A stretch of 64,000 nt of DNA. Origin: Piper betle. Its lineage: Eukaryota > Streptophyta > Magnoliopsida > Piperales > Piperaceae. Positions 1 through 12,632 of the stretch are shown here, in pieces. Under the pieces are notes generated by a model that did not search any database, was not told the origin of the DNA, and was given only the letters and a program-made list of their open reading frames with translations. Location of the stretch: NCBI GenBank assembly GCA_033002965.1, contig JAURVB010009173.1, positions 1 through 64,000 of the forward strand, written 5' to 3'. Within the stretch, counting starts at the first letter, position 1; each line of letters opens with the position of its first letter. The position numbers and the translations under genes were made by a program.

Positions 1-111
1 CACCCTCGAGATACCCCCACCTGCCCCAGCGGGCGGCCGGTGGCGAGGTCGCCGGCTGTGGGGTAGGGGTAGGGTGGCAAAACAGATGGGGGGAAGAACA
101 AGGGAGGGTAG

Positions 112-840
112 TTTCATAATAAAAATTTAACTCGATCCCGACTCGTGTCAATATTATAAAATAAATTTAAAAAAATAAAATAATTTCGTAATAAAAATTT
201 GACTCGATCGAGACTCGAGTCAATATTATAACAAAAATTATTTTATTTTTATTAGAAAAATTATTTTAATATCGGTTAGGATCGTAGTCAAATTATTGGC
301 TCGAGTCAAGATCGGGCCAAGTTTTTACTATCAAATTATTTTATTTTTTGAAATTTAATTCGTAATATTAACTAAAGTCAGGATCGCGTCAAATTTTTAT
401 TATGAAATTATTTAATTTTTTAAAAATTAATTTCATAATATTGACTCGAGTTAGGATCGAGTTAAGTTTTTATTATGAAATTATTTTATTTTAAATTTAT
501 TTCTGTAATATTAACTCGAGTCACGATCGAGTTGATCCTCACTTGAGTGAATATTAAAAAAAATTAAAAAAATAAAATAATTTTATAATAAAAACTTGAC
601 TCGATCCTAATTCGGGTCAATACTATGAAATAAATTTTAAAAAATAAAATAATTTCTTAATAAAAATTTAACCCGCTCTTGACTTTAGTTAATATTATGA
701 TTAAATTTTTAAAAAATAAAATAATTTAATAATAAAAATTTGACCTCATCTTGACTCGAGTAAATAATTTGACTACGATCATAACCGATATTAAAATTAT
801 TTTTGTAATAAAAATAAAATAATTTTTGTAATAAAATTAT
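112..840. repeat. AT-rich foldback-like array with GACTCGAGTC cores
   Basis: About ten degenerate units spaced about 70 bp apart, each with a core resembling GACTCGAGTC followed by AATATTATGAAAT-like AT-rich sequence. Cores are visible near 196, 300, 370, 439, 498, 598, 669 and 741. Units at about 112-290 and 540-790 read in one direction and those at about 290-540 in the other, so the array can fold back on itself. It contains no gene. The giant LTR family elsewhere in this window has a similar CTCGAGTCAA motif near 32140, so a relation to that family is possible but unproven. Confidence 0.6.
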
Positions 841-961
841 TGTCTCCCCCAGGCTGCGGCCGCCGCTCCCCTCACTCGGGAGGGGAAATGGAGGTGGCTT
901 GGGGAGACGGCGCCGGGTAATTTTGACACGGGCGGCGAGGGGCAGGAAACAAGGCAGGCCG

Positions 962-1310
962 GATGGGGCGGGGGCCGCGACGGAGCTCATCCCTGCCTGC
1001 GGGGGAGGGGGGTGACTGCGGCGGTGGGTGGGGGGCCGCGATGGAGTTCGTCTTGGGGCGGCGGGAGGCGGCGGTGGTCTCGAAACGAGAGGAGAGGGGA
1101 GGAGGGCGGGGATGGGAGCCGTGGCGGAGCTCGTCCCGGCGCGGGAGGGGGACTGCGCCGGTGGGTGGGGGGCCGCGGTAGGAGTTCGTCTTGGGGCGGC
1201 GGGAGGCCGGCGGAGGTCGCCAGCCAGTGGTCTCGAGAAACCGGGAGGAGAGGAGAGGAGGGTGGGGGAGGGGAAGGAATTACAGCCGTTGGATTAGCGA
1301 TCCAACGGCT
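962..1310. repeat. GC-rich tandem repeat, about 137-bp period
   Basis: Two long copies of a GC-rich unit start near 1024 and 1161; both contain GTGGGTGGGGGGCCGCG and then GTTCGTCTTGGGGCGGCGGG. A partial third copy precedes them near 962. The block ends with a perfect small palindrome around 1284-1312 (CAGCCGTTGGAT and its complement). Open frames cross the block on both strands only because stop codons are rare in GC-rich sequence; I see no protein family. Confidence 0.6.
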
Positions 1311-1372
1311 GTCCCCGAACTTCAGCGCATGCAAGTTGCCTGTGTTGAAGCACGAAGAAAATTTTTTTTACC

Positions 1373-1400
1373 TATATATATATATATATATATATATATA
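1373..1400. repeat. (TA)14 microsatellite
   Basis: Perfect TA dinucleotide run directly downstream of the GC-rich repeat block. Confidence 0.95.
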
Positions 1401-1401
1401 A

Positions 1402-4400
1402 CAAATAGATTATATATGCACGTATATGACATAAGTAATAACCGTCTCTTAAGGATACGCTAGCCAGCTTTTTCGTGGAAATCTTTTCATTGTATCATCC
1501 TTCGTCGACAAATTATGGGATAAGTAGCGATGAATGTACGTAGCATTCTTATTAACGTATTAAGTTTGAAGATTATCAGTTCCACCACCCTTCTAGCTTG
1601 CATAGAAGAAAACGGGCACACAAGAAGAGAATATAAAAAAAAAGACATGCGGCCAACTTTTGCCGGTTCATTAGACTCCCTCGTTAGACATTGAACGAGG
1701 AGATGGCGAAGCACCAACAATTGTCATCTGTCAATCAACCACAGTCTTGTCGAGAAAAATCATTCAATTATTACGCAAAAGTTCGCCGGAAGCGACAAGT
1801 AGCGTTACCGCTCGCCAAGAAGACGAAAGAGAGGTGCAAGTGCAGTTGGGTCACAAACTCCCACATTCAAACTCGGGAAAGCGGTGATGTATATCAATTA
1901 GGATGTATATGCGGACATATGAGGTCGGTGGTGGCAGTGCTTTTCGATCAAATGCCGAGTGCTATCGCCATTGTTTGAGGGTGTAATTTCATGATCAAAT
2001 GTTGATTGACATTGAGAGGTGAAAGTTGGATTCTCCAGATGGAGCTCCTCTCCACCATCCAATTCCAGCTTTGTTCTTACGATTATGTGATGACAAAACA
2101 TGTGACCACCCAACATCTACATGTGCTTCAGAATGTGCCCATCTGTTACTAAACTATGAGATTTGAGATGTCTGCTAGTTGTGTTATCTCCTTGTTGGGA
2201 CCTCTGAGGTTTCTTCCGATCAATTGATATTCAAGGGTGGGATTAAGATAAAGAGGACATTATATTGTGTGTCTCTGTTCTCACGGGGAATTTTCCAAGT
2301 TTACATGTTTGATTTAATCACCCTGCGAGTGGTTCTTTAATCATATAAAAAACATGAGATTGTGTCGAAAACTCGATTAAGTTCAATTTGGTAATTTAAC
2401 ATTTAATAAGTCAGGCTTAGTCTCAGCTTGTCCGAGCCTCGATATTTTATATAAAAAAGAACATTTTAGAATACCATATATATACCTTAGATATCCTTCT
2501 AGAATTTAAACTGAATTATAAAAGAACATAACTATGTTAATTTGAGATATCTCAAAATTAAAATTAAAATTAAAATTAAATAAAAAGTTTATAAATGAAG
2601 AGTATTAGAAATACAAATTAAACTATATTCGAACTCAACTTTACTTCAAATTAACTTAAATACTAATTAACTCAACTTAAATTTAAATTGAAATGAGTTA
2701 AATTTAACTCGATTGGACTCGTCTCGAACGAACAGTCCTATATATATAAGACCACAAATCTTTACGTGTGTAAACCACATCCATTGAGTGTTGTGTCAAT
2801 CTAGATCTCTATACGGGAAATAACAAGTATGATGATCATAAGGGCCCAATTATCGTAGTGTACTTAATGGGCCTAATGAGCAATTACAATTTAGTTCCAT
2901 GACACCGCACCTGGAATGTGAAGACGACGTTAACCCTGTTATTGTTCTACAGACCTAAATTGTGCCAAGGATACCATTTAACGTAGATATGGATATTAAT
3001 TAAATGGCCATTGTTCAAATATATAATAAATCCTTTAATTTCTCATATTTTCCCCATAAAACATGCAAGTCAATGTACTTGAAAAAACGTTTTTTTTAAG
3101 TGTCTTAATACTACGTAAAACATATCATAAAAGCAGTAGTTTATCATGATTTCTATTTGCCTACATTAATTAAGTAAAAAAGCAGAATGCTTCACATCAA
3201 AATCGCCTCTTTTGATTGAGCTACTGAATCATTATCATGTAATTAAAAATAACAAATTCTTATAATAGGATTTAGTGGGTTCCATCCAAATAGGATAGAA
3301 GCCCTCCAAAAATAAATATACGCCACTTAAAAGTAACGAGACACACGGTATTCTTTAGTAAAAGGTAGAAAGAATAGTTCGCTCTGTGATCATAACATGG
3401 CTCCATAAATGTTGCAAAGATCGCAACATTCTTTTAAGTAGAGAGTTAAGACTATTGGCATTTGCACTCTAGGCTCGATGGGGGATCTTAGCATGTTTGT
3501 ATTAGTGTTTGTTTCCAATCACAAACATGTCCCCTGACACTCTGCTAGGAACCAAAAAAAGCCTTAAAGCTGTCAACTAAATCGTCTCCGAAATTCATAA
3601 TCAGGAATTCGATAATATATTGCAATTGGTGGGGAATAGGATGATATTTTAAAGCTCTATTATTTGCTCAACAAGTACTTATCCTTAGCACGAAGTAATG
3701 CATCTCGTCTTAGCTGCAACCTCTGCCCAACCTGCATACGAAACTGCTATCTTTCAAGGTTGATAGTTAAAAGAAAAAAACTCTCTTTTAATTAGGATAG
3801 AGGTTGATGTAGAATAGTTAGCTGCTTATCATTACAATAAGGAGAAACATCGTTGAAAATTTTAGAATGGAAATTCTTCACCGATGAACTCATGAGTGGA
3901 CGTCGAGCTCTTGCCACCATGCCAATGAAACGAGTGGAATCCTTGTACAGCCCATCTGGTAACACTTGTCAAACCCCCTCAACTTGTAGACACTGCCCAT
4001 ATATCTATGCAACATATGGCCGCTAAATGTGTGGATATTAATTTCCACAGATCAAAATGCATATAGAAAACATGCACCAAATTAATATCGGATAAATTTA
4101 AACACAACCACAGCTTTCTAGGGCACACCACATGGACAGCCCCACAAATTAAAGACATACAGTTGGACCCCTCACCTGCCCAACCTTGGTGGCATTATCC
4201 CAAACACTATCATTATGAAAAAAAGGGAGAAGATAAAGAGGTGGGTCCCCAAGGGATTGAAAAGACGCCTCTTCCCTTCGACCTCACCTTTCGCTATCCC
4301 CTAAGATCGAAATATTGGCTTTTTGTAACGCTCTAAGGCCACTTAGCTCTAATCACTTTGCGCATTCTCACCATCCAAAGCCTCACCATACATTTATCCA

Positions 4401-5755
4401 TCTATATATATATGACCCATTACACACGTTTCAAAGATATGTAAACTATACCCAATCCTTCACTATTCACTAATCCTCATAGATTGAATATCATATCTAC
4501 AATCAAATATTATTATCATACTTTGATGGATAATCTTCTTCTTCTTTTCTTGGTTGTCGAGGAAGAGCAGCTGCCAAAGCATATCCTGATTCCTGCACAC
4601 AAAAGATGATATTTTTCCCCCTCTGTTCCTTGGTTTTTTTGTAATATATATATAAAAGAATAAGAAAGGATAAAGAAGGATGTGATCCATGACTCCCCAC
4701 CTGCCCTTCCTATCTCAAGTCTCCGCGTCACTTGCCAATTCTGTGGTATCCTTTCTTGGGCCCAGCACTGCAATTTTTTTACACCAGGATAAGACGTGGT
4801 TGGACGCTATATCACTTAATAATAACTTGGATCATACTATACAATCTGGGGTGACACAAATAAGAAAACATTTTGTTGTGAAATGGGAAATTGGCGACAC
4901 GGATGCACATGCTCACATTGTGTTCAAGCAAGCATTCAATCTACCAATAACGTTTAGCGTGATACATGTTGACATGCTTTCATCTAATGACAAGCAAGCC
5001 ATACACTTCATCTACTGACTTGGGGAAAAAATTGGAGAGTACTTGGTAAGAGGATGACTAACGAATGCGTTTATTATGAAGACAGACTTTAATTGTTTCG
5101 TAAAGCGTAGCTAAACTAAAGAGAGATAATTAATTACCACACCATGCATGTAAACCTATCCATAATTCGTCTTGATATATAATTAAATATTTGTTATAAT
5201 AAGTGCGGATTGTGCAATTTGGAATTTGACAGATCGTTGGTAAATGAAAACAAACATGAATATAGATCATAACGCCTACAACTTTATATATGTCAAGCTT
5301 AAAAGGATGTAAAAATTCACTTAATATCCAGTGCAAACTTACATCTTAATTATATATAGTTATTCATGAATTTTTAATTCAATTCATTGTAGTTAGTTCA
5401 GACTAATTACATCAATTAATTAATACATGCATTAGTTAAGTTAATTTTCTTCCACTCAATGTATATAGTATGAGCAGCTTTATGAGTTATCTCTTCTATT
5501 TCAGACAATTTAGTAGGTTCAACCGAATAAATTCTATGTGGATAAATGTAAAAATAATAAGGAGAGTGGTTATAAATTTTTAAATTATTTTAATGTTTTT
5601 ACCCTTCTGACCATCTTAATTATCAAAATAATTAAAATAAAAATATTTTTGAGTACTTTTAAATTAGTACATTTTTAAAAAGTTTAAAATAAGTCATAGT
5701 GATGTCTAAAAAGATTAAAAAATTATCAATTTATAGTTTTTATATATATTCTACT

Positions 5756-5788
<33 letters not shown>

Positions 5789-6246
5789 TCTCTTGTGGGT
5801 CTCATTAAAAATATAAATAGAAGGATAGTTCATATAAATTATATATTAGGTGTACGTAACTCATTCTAACATTTTCCCTATACTACCATGTCGACACCGG
5901 CCATCCGACAAATCCCCTCATCAGTTGGCTCTCCACAAAATCTACTCAACTCCAACATGATGATCCCTGCAAAGTCGTCTCACCATTGAACTCATCAAAT
6001 CAACGAGGCGTTCTTCTGGTTACGTAAGTCCTAGCCACGATTCTTTCCTTCCAAATTAAATCATCATCTCCCTTCCAGCCGTTCTCCAACCTAGCATCTG
6101 AGTATTTCATACTTACACTCATAAGCAGCACAAATATTCTCCCTTCACATGATGAAGCACCCCATTTGCCTCTCGAGTTCATCCACTCTCTTCGCTCTCT
6201 GCGTTCTGCCTCGTGTACATGTACAAGGTATTCAATAACTACATAC
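1402..6246. other. Intergenic stretch with no recognisable gene
   Basis: AT-rich sequence with only short chance reading frames, none resembling a known family. It holds a (TA)14 run at 5760-5787. A degenerate segment at about 2350-2750 carries the CTCGA-rich wording of the hAT-like relics described elsewhere (TTAACTCGATTGGACTCG near 2703). No tRNA or other RNA gene was recognised. Confidence 0.5.
5760..5787. repeat. (TA)14 microsatellite
   Basis: Perfect TA run. Confidence 0.95.
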
Positions 6247-6254
6247 GTGAGAAC

Positions 6255-7236
6255 TAGGGGTGCAAGTAAGCTAAGTCGAGTCAAACACTATTTTATTTAT
6301 GGTCAACTTGTTTTTAAATTAGTATGTTCAGACTTGGTTCATTACAAAGTTATATATTTTGAGCCGAGTTTTAATTTAATTTATTTGTTCAAGCTTGGTT
6401 TGCATTTGATTATAATACGAGTCTAACCAAGTCTAGCCGAGCAAAATAATTTGGCTTGATTATACCCTAATAAGGTAATAAGTATCAAGTATCTAATATT
6501 TAGTAGTAAGTAATAAATAGTGTTAAGTATTCATTAATAAATTATTTATAATTGCTATGTGTCTCAGTTATTACTAACTAATTAAATAAGTAACTAATTA
6601 CTATGATTAAGACATATATATACTCGTAATTTAGTCTCAGTAAATATGATAAGTTATCTTTGATATATTTTATTATAGGAAAAATTAAAATTTGCAGTAA
6701 GCACTAGGTATTACTATTATTAAATAAACTAAATAGCATATATACTCGTAATTTAGTCTCAGTAAATATCACAAATTATATTTGATATATTTTATTATAG
6801 GGAAATAATAATTGACAGTAAGTAGTATGTATTACTATTATTAAATAAGCTAAATAGTTAATAGTTAAGCAATATATTAAGTACTAGTAATTTTTTTTGT
6901 AAGTATTGATGATGGTATAAGAGTTATTTACTCATATTAAAAATTTGATATAAAAAATAATATACGAGCCGACTATTTTATCAAATTCAAATACATTGAA
7001 CTTGAGTTTCGAACCACGCTGAGATGAATACTCATTAGTTCAAGCCATATTCATAGTTCAACGAGTTTTTATTTAAAGCCGAATATTTTATCGAGCATAG
7101 GATTCTTGAGCACGAATTTAAACCAAACCAACTCTTATATTTTAATGTTTGCAAGTTGACTTAAATTTATCAAATATTTATAATATTTTATCAAATATTA
7201 AATGTTCTCGAGTTGACTTAAATTATTTACATCCAC
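6255..7236. mobile_element. Degenerate hAT-like relic
   Basis: The left edge reads TAGGGGTGCAAGTAAGCTAAG, the typical end of the hAT-like elements seen intact at 10380-10895 and 50237-50838. The interior has recurring 'gagtcaa / cgagtttaa' wording and the right side ends near a decayed ATTTACATCC. It holds a duplicated segment: the stretch at about 6614-6720 is repeated at about 6730-6850 (both contain ATACTCGTAATTTAGTCTCA). No clean target duplication remains, so the right border is approximate. Confidence 0.45.
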
Positions 7237-7712
7237 GTATAGAATGGGGCATTGGAGTCATTCACATAAATAACGCATTGAACATCAACTGAGTTCAACG
7301 TCTGTGAGAAAACAAATTATACACGTTCAAATGATTTAAAAATTATCACAACCCGAATAACCAATATATCGATGTTTTCATCTAATTAATCCCTAATAAA
7401 TTTCAATCATATAATAAAGAAAAATTTACAATTTATTAAAATAAAAGTGTCATTAAGTATATAATAATAATAATAGGTTCTACTCTTGGCTTGCCCAATG
7501 TCTCTTCGCCCTACCGATACGTATCCGCCGTTTCCGCGCACGCCGAATAAACCTCCGATCCGTACCGAATATGCCCCTCTCCCACTTCGGCACTCCCACC
7601 GAATATCCATATCATATTTAAACTTTTATTTCGAAAATTCCCATTTTACCCCTCACAATGTCGCCTATATTACTCCAACATGCCGCCATCTCGACATGGT
7701 CAGGAGAACATC

Positions 7713-7719
7713 TATAAAT
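7713..7719 (+). promoter_or_regulatory. Probable TATA box of the DUF506 gene
   Basis: TATAAAT lies 60 bp before the chosen ATG at 7773. It falls downstream of an in-frame upstream ATG at 7680, which argues that translation starts at 7773. Confidence 0.5.
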
Positions 7720-7772
7720 TGTACGTCGACGGTGGCGCTCCTGCCGCCCACACATCGGCAACGCCGGCAGCC

Positions 7773-8693
7773 ATGGCGGTAGTTGCGAGGGCGAAGCGAG
7801 TCACCGGTCCCCTCGACGACCGCGTTCGAGCTTGTCTCTTTGGCGCGAGCGGCGCCACCAGCACCAATAGCGGCAGTGAACATGGCGGGGACAGTGCCGC
7901 CGGCACGTCTTGTTCTCTCGCGGACCTCGTCGACGGCTACCTCTTCGACGACGGTGTCGTCGACTGCCCGTCGGTGGTCGAAATGAAGGGTGATGATTCT
8001 GAGGAGGAGGAGGAGGATCGTCGGCGGCGTCTGTTCGATGCCGCCGGGGCTGTCCGAGAGGTGATCGGCCGCGTCGGCGAAGACGACGCTTTCTGGAGGA
8101 GGCTCTGCGCGTCCGTGGCGAGGGCGGCGGCGATGTCCGCAGCGGTGCAAGGCTGCCGGAAGACCTTCCGGCGGGCGGTGATGGGGTGCCTGCGCGAGGC
8201 GGGGTACAATGCCGCCGTCTGCAAGACGAAATGGGAGAGCTCAGGCGGGCTCACCGGCGGCAGTCACGAGTTCGTCGACGTGCTCGCCGGCGGCGGCGGC
8301 AAGGGGTGGGGAGGGCGGCGGTACATAGTCGAGCTGGATTTCGCGGGGGAGTTCGAAATAGCGAGGCCGACGGCGGAGTTCCGGGCGGCGGCGGCGGAGC
8401 TGCCGGCGGTGATGGTGGGGAGGGCGGAGGAGGTGAAGCAGGTGGTTCGGGTGGTGGCGGAGGGGATGCGGCGGTCGATGAAAGAGGCGGGGATGCACCT
8501 CCCACCGTGGCGCAAATGCCGGTACCTCCAGAACAAGTGGCTCGGGCCGTACCGCCGGACGACGAGCGTCGCGGCGTCGCCAGCGCCGGACGTCGTCAGG
8601 TGCCGCTCCGTCGGCTTCGCCGTCGCGCCCGCGGCGCGATCGCACTATAAAAATGAGATTGTCTTTGTTTCTTCTAAGATGGTTAAATACTAA
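7773..8693 (+). CDS. DUF506 (PDDEXK-like) family protein
   Basis: Single-exon gene for a 306-residue protein of the plant DUF506 family, whose members have a predicted PDDEXK nuclease-like fold and mostly unknown roles. Seen directly: an N-terminal part starting MAVVARAKRVTGPLDDRVRA, then the 'SLADLVDGYL' segment, an acidic stretch (DDSEEEEEDRRRR), then the conserved C-terminal domain. The domain includes a 'CRKTFRRAVMGCLREAGYNA' helix, 'CKTKWESSGGLTGGSHEFVDV', 'YIVELDFAGEFEIARPT', and the closing 'PPWRKCRYLQNKWLGPYRR'. The frame is open upstream to 7680, but I chose the ATG at 7773 because a TATA box lies between them and residues upstream do not resemble the family. Base composition is strikingly GC-rich compared with its flanks and the other genes. 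The last 30 residues after 'CRSVGF' are less conserved. Family assignment is secure; molecular function is not known. Confidence 0.9.
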   Translation: MAVVARAKRVTGPLDDRVRACLFGASGATSTNSGSEHGGDSAAGTSCSLADLVDGYLFDDGVVDCPSVVEMKGDDSEEEEEDRRRRLFDAAGAVREVIGRVGEDDAFWRRLCASVARAAAMSAAVQGCRKTFRRAVMGCLREAGYNAAVCKTKWESSGGLTGGSHEFVDVLAGGGGKGWGGRRYIVELDFAGEFEIARPTAEFRAAAAELPAVMVGRAEEVKQVVRVVAEGMRRSMKEAGMHLPPWRKCRYLQNKWLGPYRRTTSVAASPAPDVVRCRSVGFAVAPAARSHYKNEIVFVSSKMVKY

Positions 8694-10371
8694 TGGTTAA
8701 TTTAATTTGTTAGCGGCGGCCGCGGCGACGGTGGACGCGGCGGGCGGCGATGGTGGGAGGGGGAGATGTTGGGGAAGAAGGGGTGGGACCGGTGATTTGG
8801 ATAACATATGAAGAAATTGGTCTAACTTGTCCCCTTATCCTATGAGCTTGCTGGTGTGACATGTCTCACTGACATCTCCAATGACATTCATTTTCTGATT
8901 TTGTATAGTTTTATGTTCAATGTTAATGAAAGCTTCTCTCTTTTTGTCGATTATTAGTTAGTTGTTAACTGAGTGGTAAATGAGATCTTGAACGAGGCTT
9001 TACTTTGTCATCCAACTCCAAGGACAGTGTAGCTGTGTTGTCAATCACTTTTGTGTCAATCGAGCAGCCACTTGCAAAAGCAATCAACCGGGATAAAATC
9101 GGCATTACAAAATCTAAAACCATTTACATTTGCACCAGTACAACGGGTGTACTCCAAGCTCAAAAAGGATCCGGCTATACAAAGCTCAACTTTCGTTTTT
9201 GTCCTCCGGCTATACAAGGCTCAACTATCATCAATTTTTAAATTTGGCCACCTATTTAGCTGTAAATTTTTTTATATAGTCAAAATTATCTTTATCATCC
9301 AACCAACCGTTCTTTATAATACAAAAACTGATATTAAAATTACTTTATATAAAAGTATCAACTACAAGTGATACTAATTATTCTTATAATGTGTATACTT
9401 CCGTGACTTAGTTGCAGGGGAGAATTTAAAAATTAATGGAATGACTTTAGGGAACTTCCCAATGCCCGAATCTTGCTGTACAAACAGTGTTTCTTAGGCT
9501 CCTTTCGTTATAGAGAAACTATATACATCTTTTTACTTATGTGTACTTTCATGTGTACTTATGTGTACTTACGTGTACTTACATGGAGCTGTGAGTGATC
9601 GTTCACCGTAGATCGAGTGCGGGCATGTGTCAACGGATGGGAAATGTTTACTAAATTTTTTCACACAACTCTGTATATAAATCTTGCTCATAGGTTAATT
9701 AGATTGTGGTTTAATGTCAAAAAAAATGAAGCACCAAATATGGGTGGAAGTAATCATAGATTGAAGAATATCCATTAAACAGGACAGAGCATAAACCTTT
9801 GAAGAAAATATTTCTTATTCTGATGGTGGGTCATGTCTGTATTATTGAGTTGGGCAACATTTCACAGAATAATGGTTGGGAATACTTTTCATTCTGGATA
9901 GGCTAAATAAACCGATCTGACCAAATCAAATTACCACCTATGTTTATTGTTTAACTTCGTTCGGTTCTAAAAAATTCGCACTTTAGAGACCAATATCGAT
10001 GCAGGTACATCGAAATTAGTTGGGAAATTGGTCAAATGTACCAATGAAAAAGTTTACAATAACATTTCACAGCATATGTTTTGTTTTATAATCGACTAAA
10101 GGTTGAATACTGTAGCGTTGGAGAAGAAATTAATATGAGGCAAAAAGTCAATGCATGGAAAGAAATTTCTAAGAGAAAGAGCAGGGACAATGGAATACTG
10201 ATTGGTTACTCAAATTCAATAAGCAGGTTTTAATGGTTGTTTGAATAACATATGGCCCGCCAGTTGCTCTCACGCCAACGGTTCTTTCCTCTGAAAATTT
10301 TATTTGGCGAGTTTATATGCTGTCCTCGCAATTTCAAAATACAAAACTTCTTGTTCACATTGTTGTTACTT
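8694..10371. other. Intergenic stretch downstream of DUF506 gene
   Basis: No gene recognised. After a GC-rich tail (8714-8790) the sequence becomes AT-rich. It holds a short direct repeat (CCGGCTATACAA followed by GCTCAACT at about 9168 and 9208) and five copies of an ATGTGTACTT-like 10-mer at about 9536-9582. Confidence 0.5.
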
Positions 10372-10903
10372 GGTTTGCACAAGAGTGTAAATGAGCTGAG
10401 CCAAATCAAGAAGGGATATTTTTTAATTCGACATGATTTTTAACAAGCATATTTGAACTTATTGAAGTACTTGACGAGCTTTTAATTTATTATGGTTCGA
10501 ACAGCTCGTCTAAAATTTATAATATTTAAGCTTAACACAGTATTTGGCTCGCTATATTTTCGAGCTAAGCAAATATTTATGTTTGGCTCGTGCATAACTT
10601 ATGTATGGTCAAATTTTTTCCCAATATTATATAAATTTAATGTGACCTTAATAATATTAATGAACCGAGTCATGCTAAGTCAAGTCGAATATTTTTTCGA
10701 GTTTAAACATATCGAACTCAAAATTTAAGCCAAATCAAGCTGAACAATCCTTAGTTCAAGCTCTCTTCATTGTCCAACAAGTTACTTATTTCAAACAAGT
10801 ATTTTTTCGAGCATAAAATTAATAAACACGAGTTCAAGTCGAACATAAAATAATTGCGAGCCAATTTGGCTTATTTTAACTTGTTTACACCCCTAGGTTT
10901 GCA
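10372..10903. mobile_element. hAT-like MITE with 8-bp target duplication
   Basis: The element runs 10380-10895 (516 bp). Its left end CAAGAGTGTAAATGAG and the complement of its right end, TAGGGGTGTAAACAAG, form an imperfect terminal inverted repeat. It is flanked by a perfect 8-bp direct repeat GGTTTGCA at 10372-10379 and 10896-10903, as expected of hAT transposition. There is no transposase frame, so it is non-autonomous. The same element type recurs at 50237-50838. Confidence 0.85.
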
Positions 10904-12632
10904 TGCACAATGGCGTTCATATATTCGAATAAACGCTTCGTGAATACCTGAAAGTATATAAGAGATGCCAACTTTAATCCTACTTCTATTAAATTAAAAT
11001 GTGAAAAGAGTATATTAATTCGCTTTCCTCAAAAAAACTACTTAGAAGGAGAAAATTTGATACAATAAGAAGAGCATAAATCATAATTTGGATAGTAGTA
11101 TTACATTCTGCAAGACTATAACATGATCTCTTCGCGTCCTTCGATTCGCAGGCATATAAATATTTCTCAGCTGACAGCGAAGTTCGAAGCAATCTGCCAG
11201 TACAGCTGTATTAAAAAATACACCCTACAAATTAGGCTTCAATCTGGCAACAATGAATTGGAAGGTTAGGCATTTACATTTACATATATCTTTCTCATTC
11301 CAGACAAGAACTTTTTCAAATAATATCAAATATATAAAATAAACATCCTAGCCTGAAAATGAACACTTCAAGGTTTTTTCTTTCTTTTTCTTTTTCCGGA
11401 CGATTCATCTCCACCATTCGTGTTGAAAAGATGTTATAACATGGAAATGGAAGAAAACACATCATACAGACTAATTATTGAGGATTGCCTAGGAGTTTTG
11501 GTATTCAATAATCACACAACACCATTCAAGGGAGTAAAAAGGAAGAAAAAAACCTGTTGTTATCTACTTTTCCACAGCACAATATCCAAAAGCTTCTCAA
11601 CCGTCTTAGAGCAACTGATAATCCTAGCGTCATCAGTTATAACTTTAAGCATTAATTATAAAACCAGGATTCAAGAGCGCCTCTATACTTCGTTATTATA
11701 AGTCACCTTTTATATTCAAATGACAGCATCTTCATTAATAACCAAACCAAATGCATGATATTTTTGTGCTTAAACCGCCTGTCCTCATGCAGCAGTTCAT
11801 AGAAAGTTCATATATTATGCACAATAGGGATCTAGACCTTCCACGACTAACTTCCAAATTTCAAAACCATGATCATGATAAGAGGCGATGAACTTTATTT
11901 CCCCGCATTTCCATTTGCATTAAATAGGCCTGATAAAAACATCAGCTTCCCAATGAACAATGATAAATGGCAATAAGTACAATCCATGTCCATGAAACCA
12001 ACCAGGAAAATAGGCTCAGATTCAAAGCAAATATTGAATTAATAAACAATTGGATTTTAACACTCATGCACTTCTATCTATTGGTTGAATCTGACTTTTT
12101 ATTTTTATTTTTAAAAAAGAACTAAGCTAGGAGAAATGGAGAAGACAATATTCCTTTCAGCAGGAAAATATAACAGGGGATCAGATTCTGCAATACGGAG
12201 TACTATTAACATTAAACAGATGAAACAATGAAAATAAGGTAAGTAATAATATTAGTCAACGAGGATACAGAGAAGGATACAGGTGCAGAGACTAATCCAA
12301 ACCCTTAAGCATTCTGTACTGCACTGATATGTAAATAAAATGAGAAAAGAAATAGCAATTGAACGCATGCTATGAAGAGAATGGAGTGTAGAATTCTCAC
12401 ATAAACAGAACATATGCTCAAAACTTGACAATGATTTTGCTCCTTGAGGATGGCCAAGATTTGTCTACAAGGCCAACAAATATAACTTCCAAGCTCCAAG
12501 GCATGCACGTGCAAAAGCAGAGAAGTATAAAAAAGAGTCAAAGAGGAAAGAAAGAAAAATGATCATCAGTACAGATACAAGTACCATGTCCCCTTCGAGA
12601 AGACCAGTCAGATCTTCGTAGTTCTGTTTTAC
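10904..12632. other. Intergenic stretch / 3' flank of U11-48K gene
   Basis: No coding sequence recognised. The part closest to 12633 is the likely 3' untranslated region of the minus-strand U11-48K gene. A possible splice donor (AG then GTAAAA, minus strand) overlaps its stop codon, so a 3'-UTR intron cannot be excluded. Confidence 0.4.

Noticed and set aside
963..1401. Overlapping open frames rich in Gly and Arg
   Set aside because: They are by-products of a GC-rich tandem repeat, end in a TA microsatellite, and have no family resemblance.
4689..5018. 109-residue open frame
   Set aside because: Not related to any family I know, with no promoter or exon context; length is within chance for this region.
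7680..7772. Longer DUF506 start at 7680
   Set aside because: A TATA box at 7713 lies inside it and the extra 31 residues do not look like the family N-terminus.
8186..8650. Other frames over the DUF506 gene
   Set aside because: Shadows caused by high GC content; the DUF506 frame is the one with conserved motifs.
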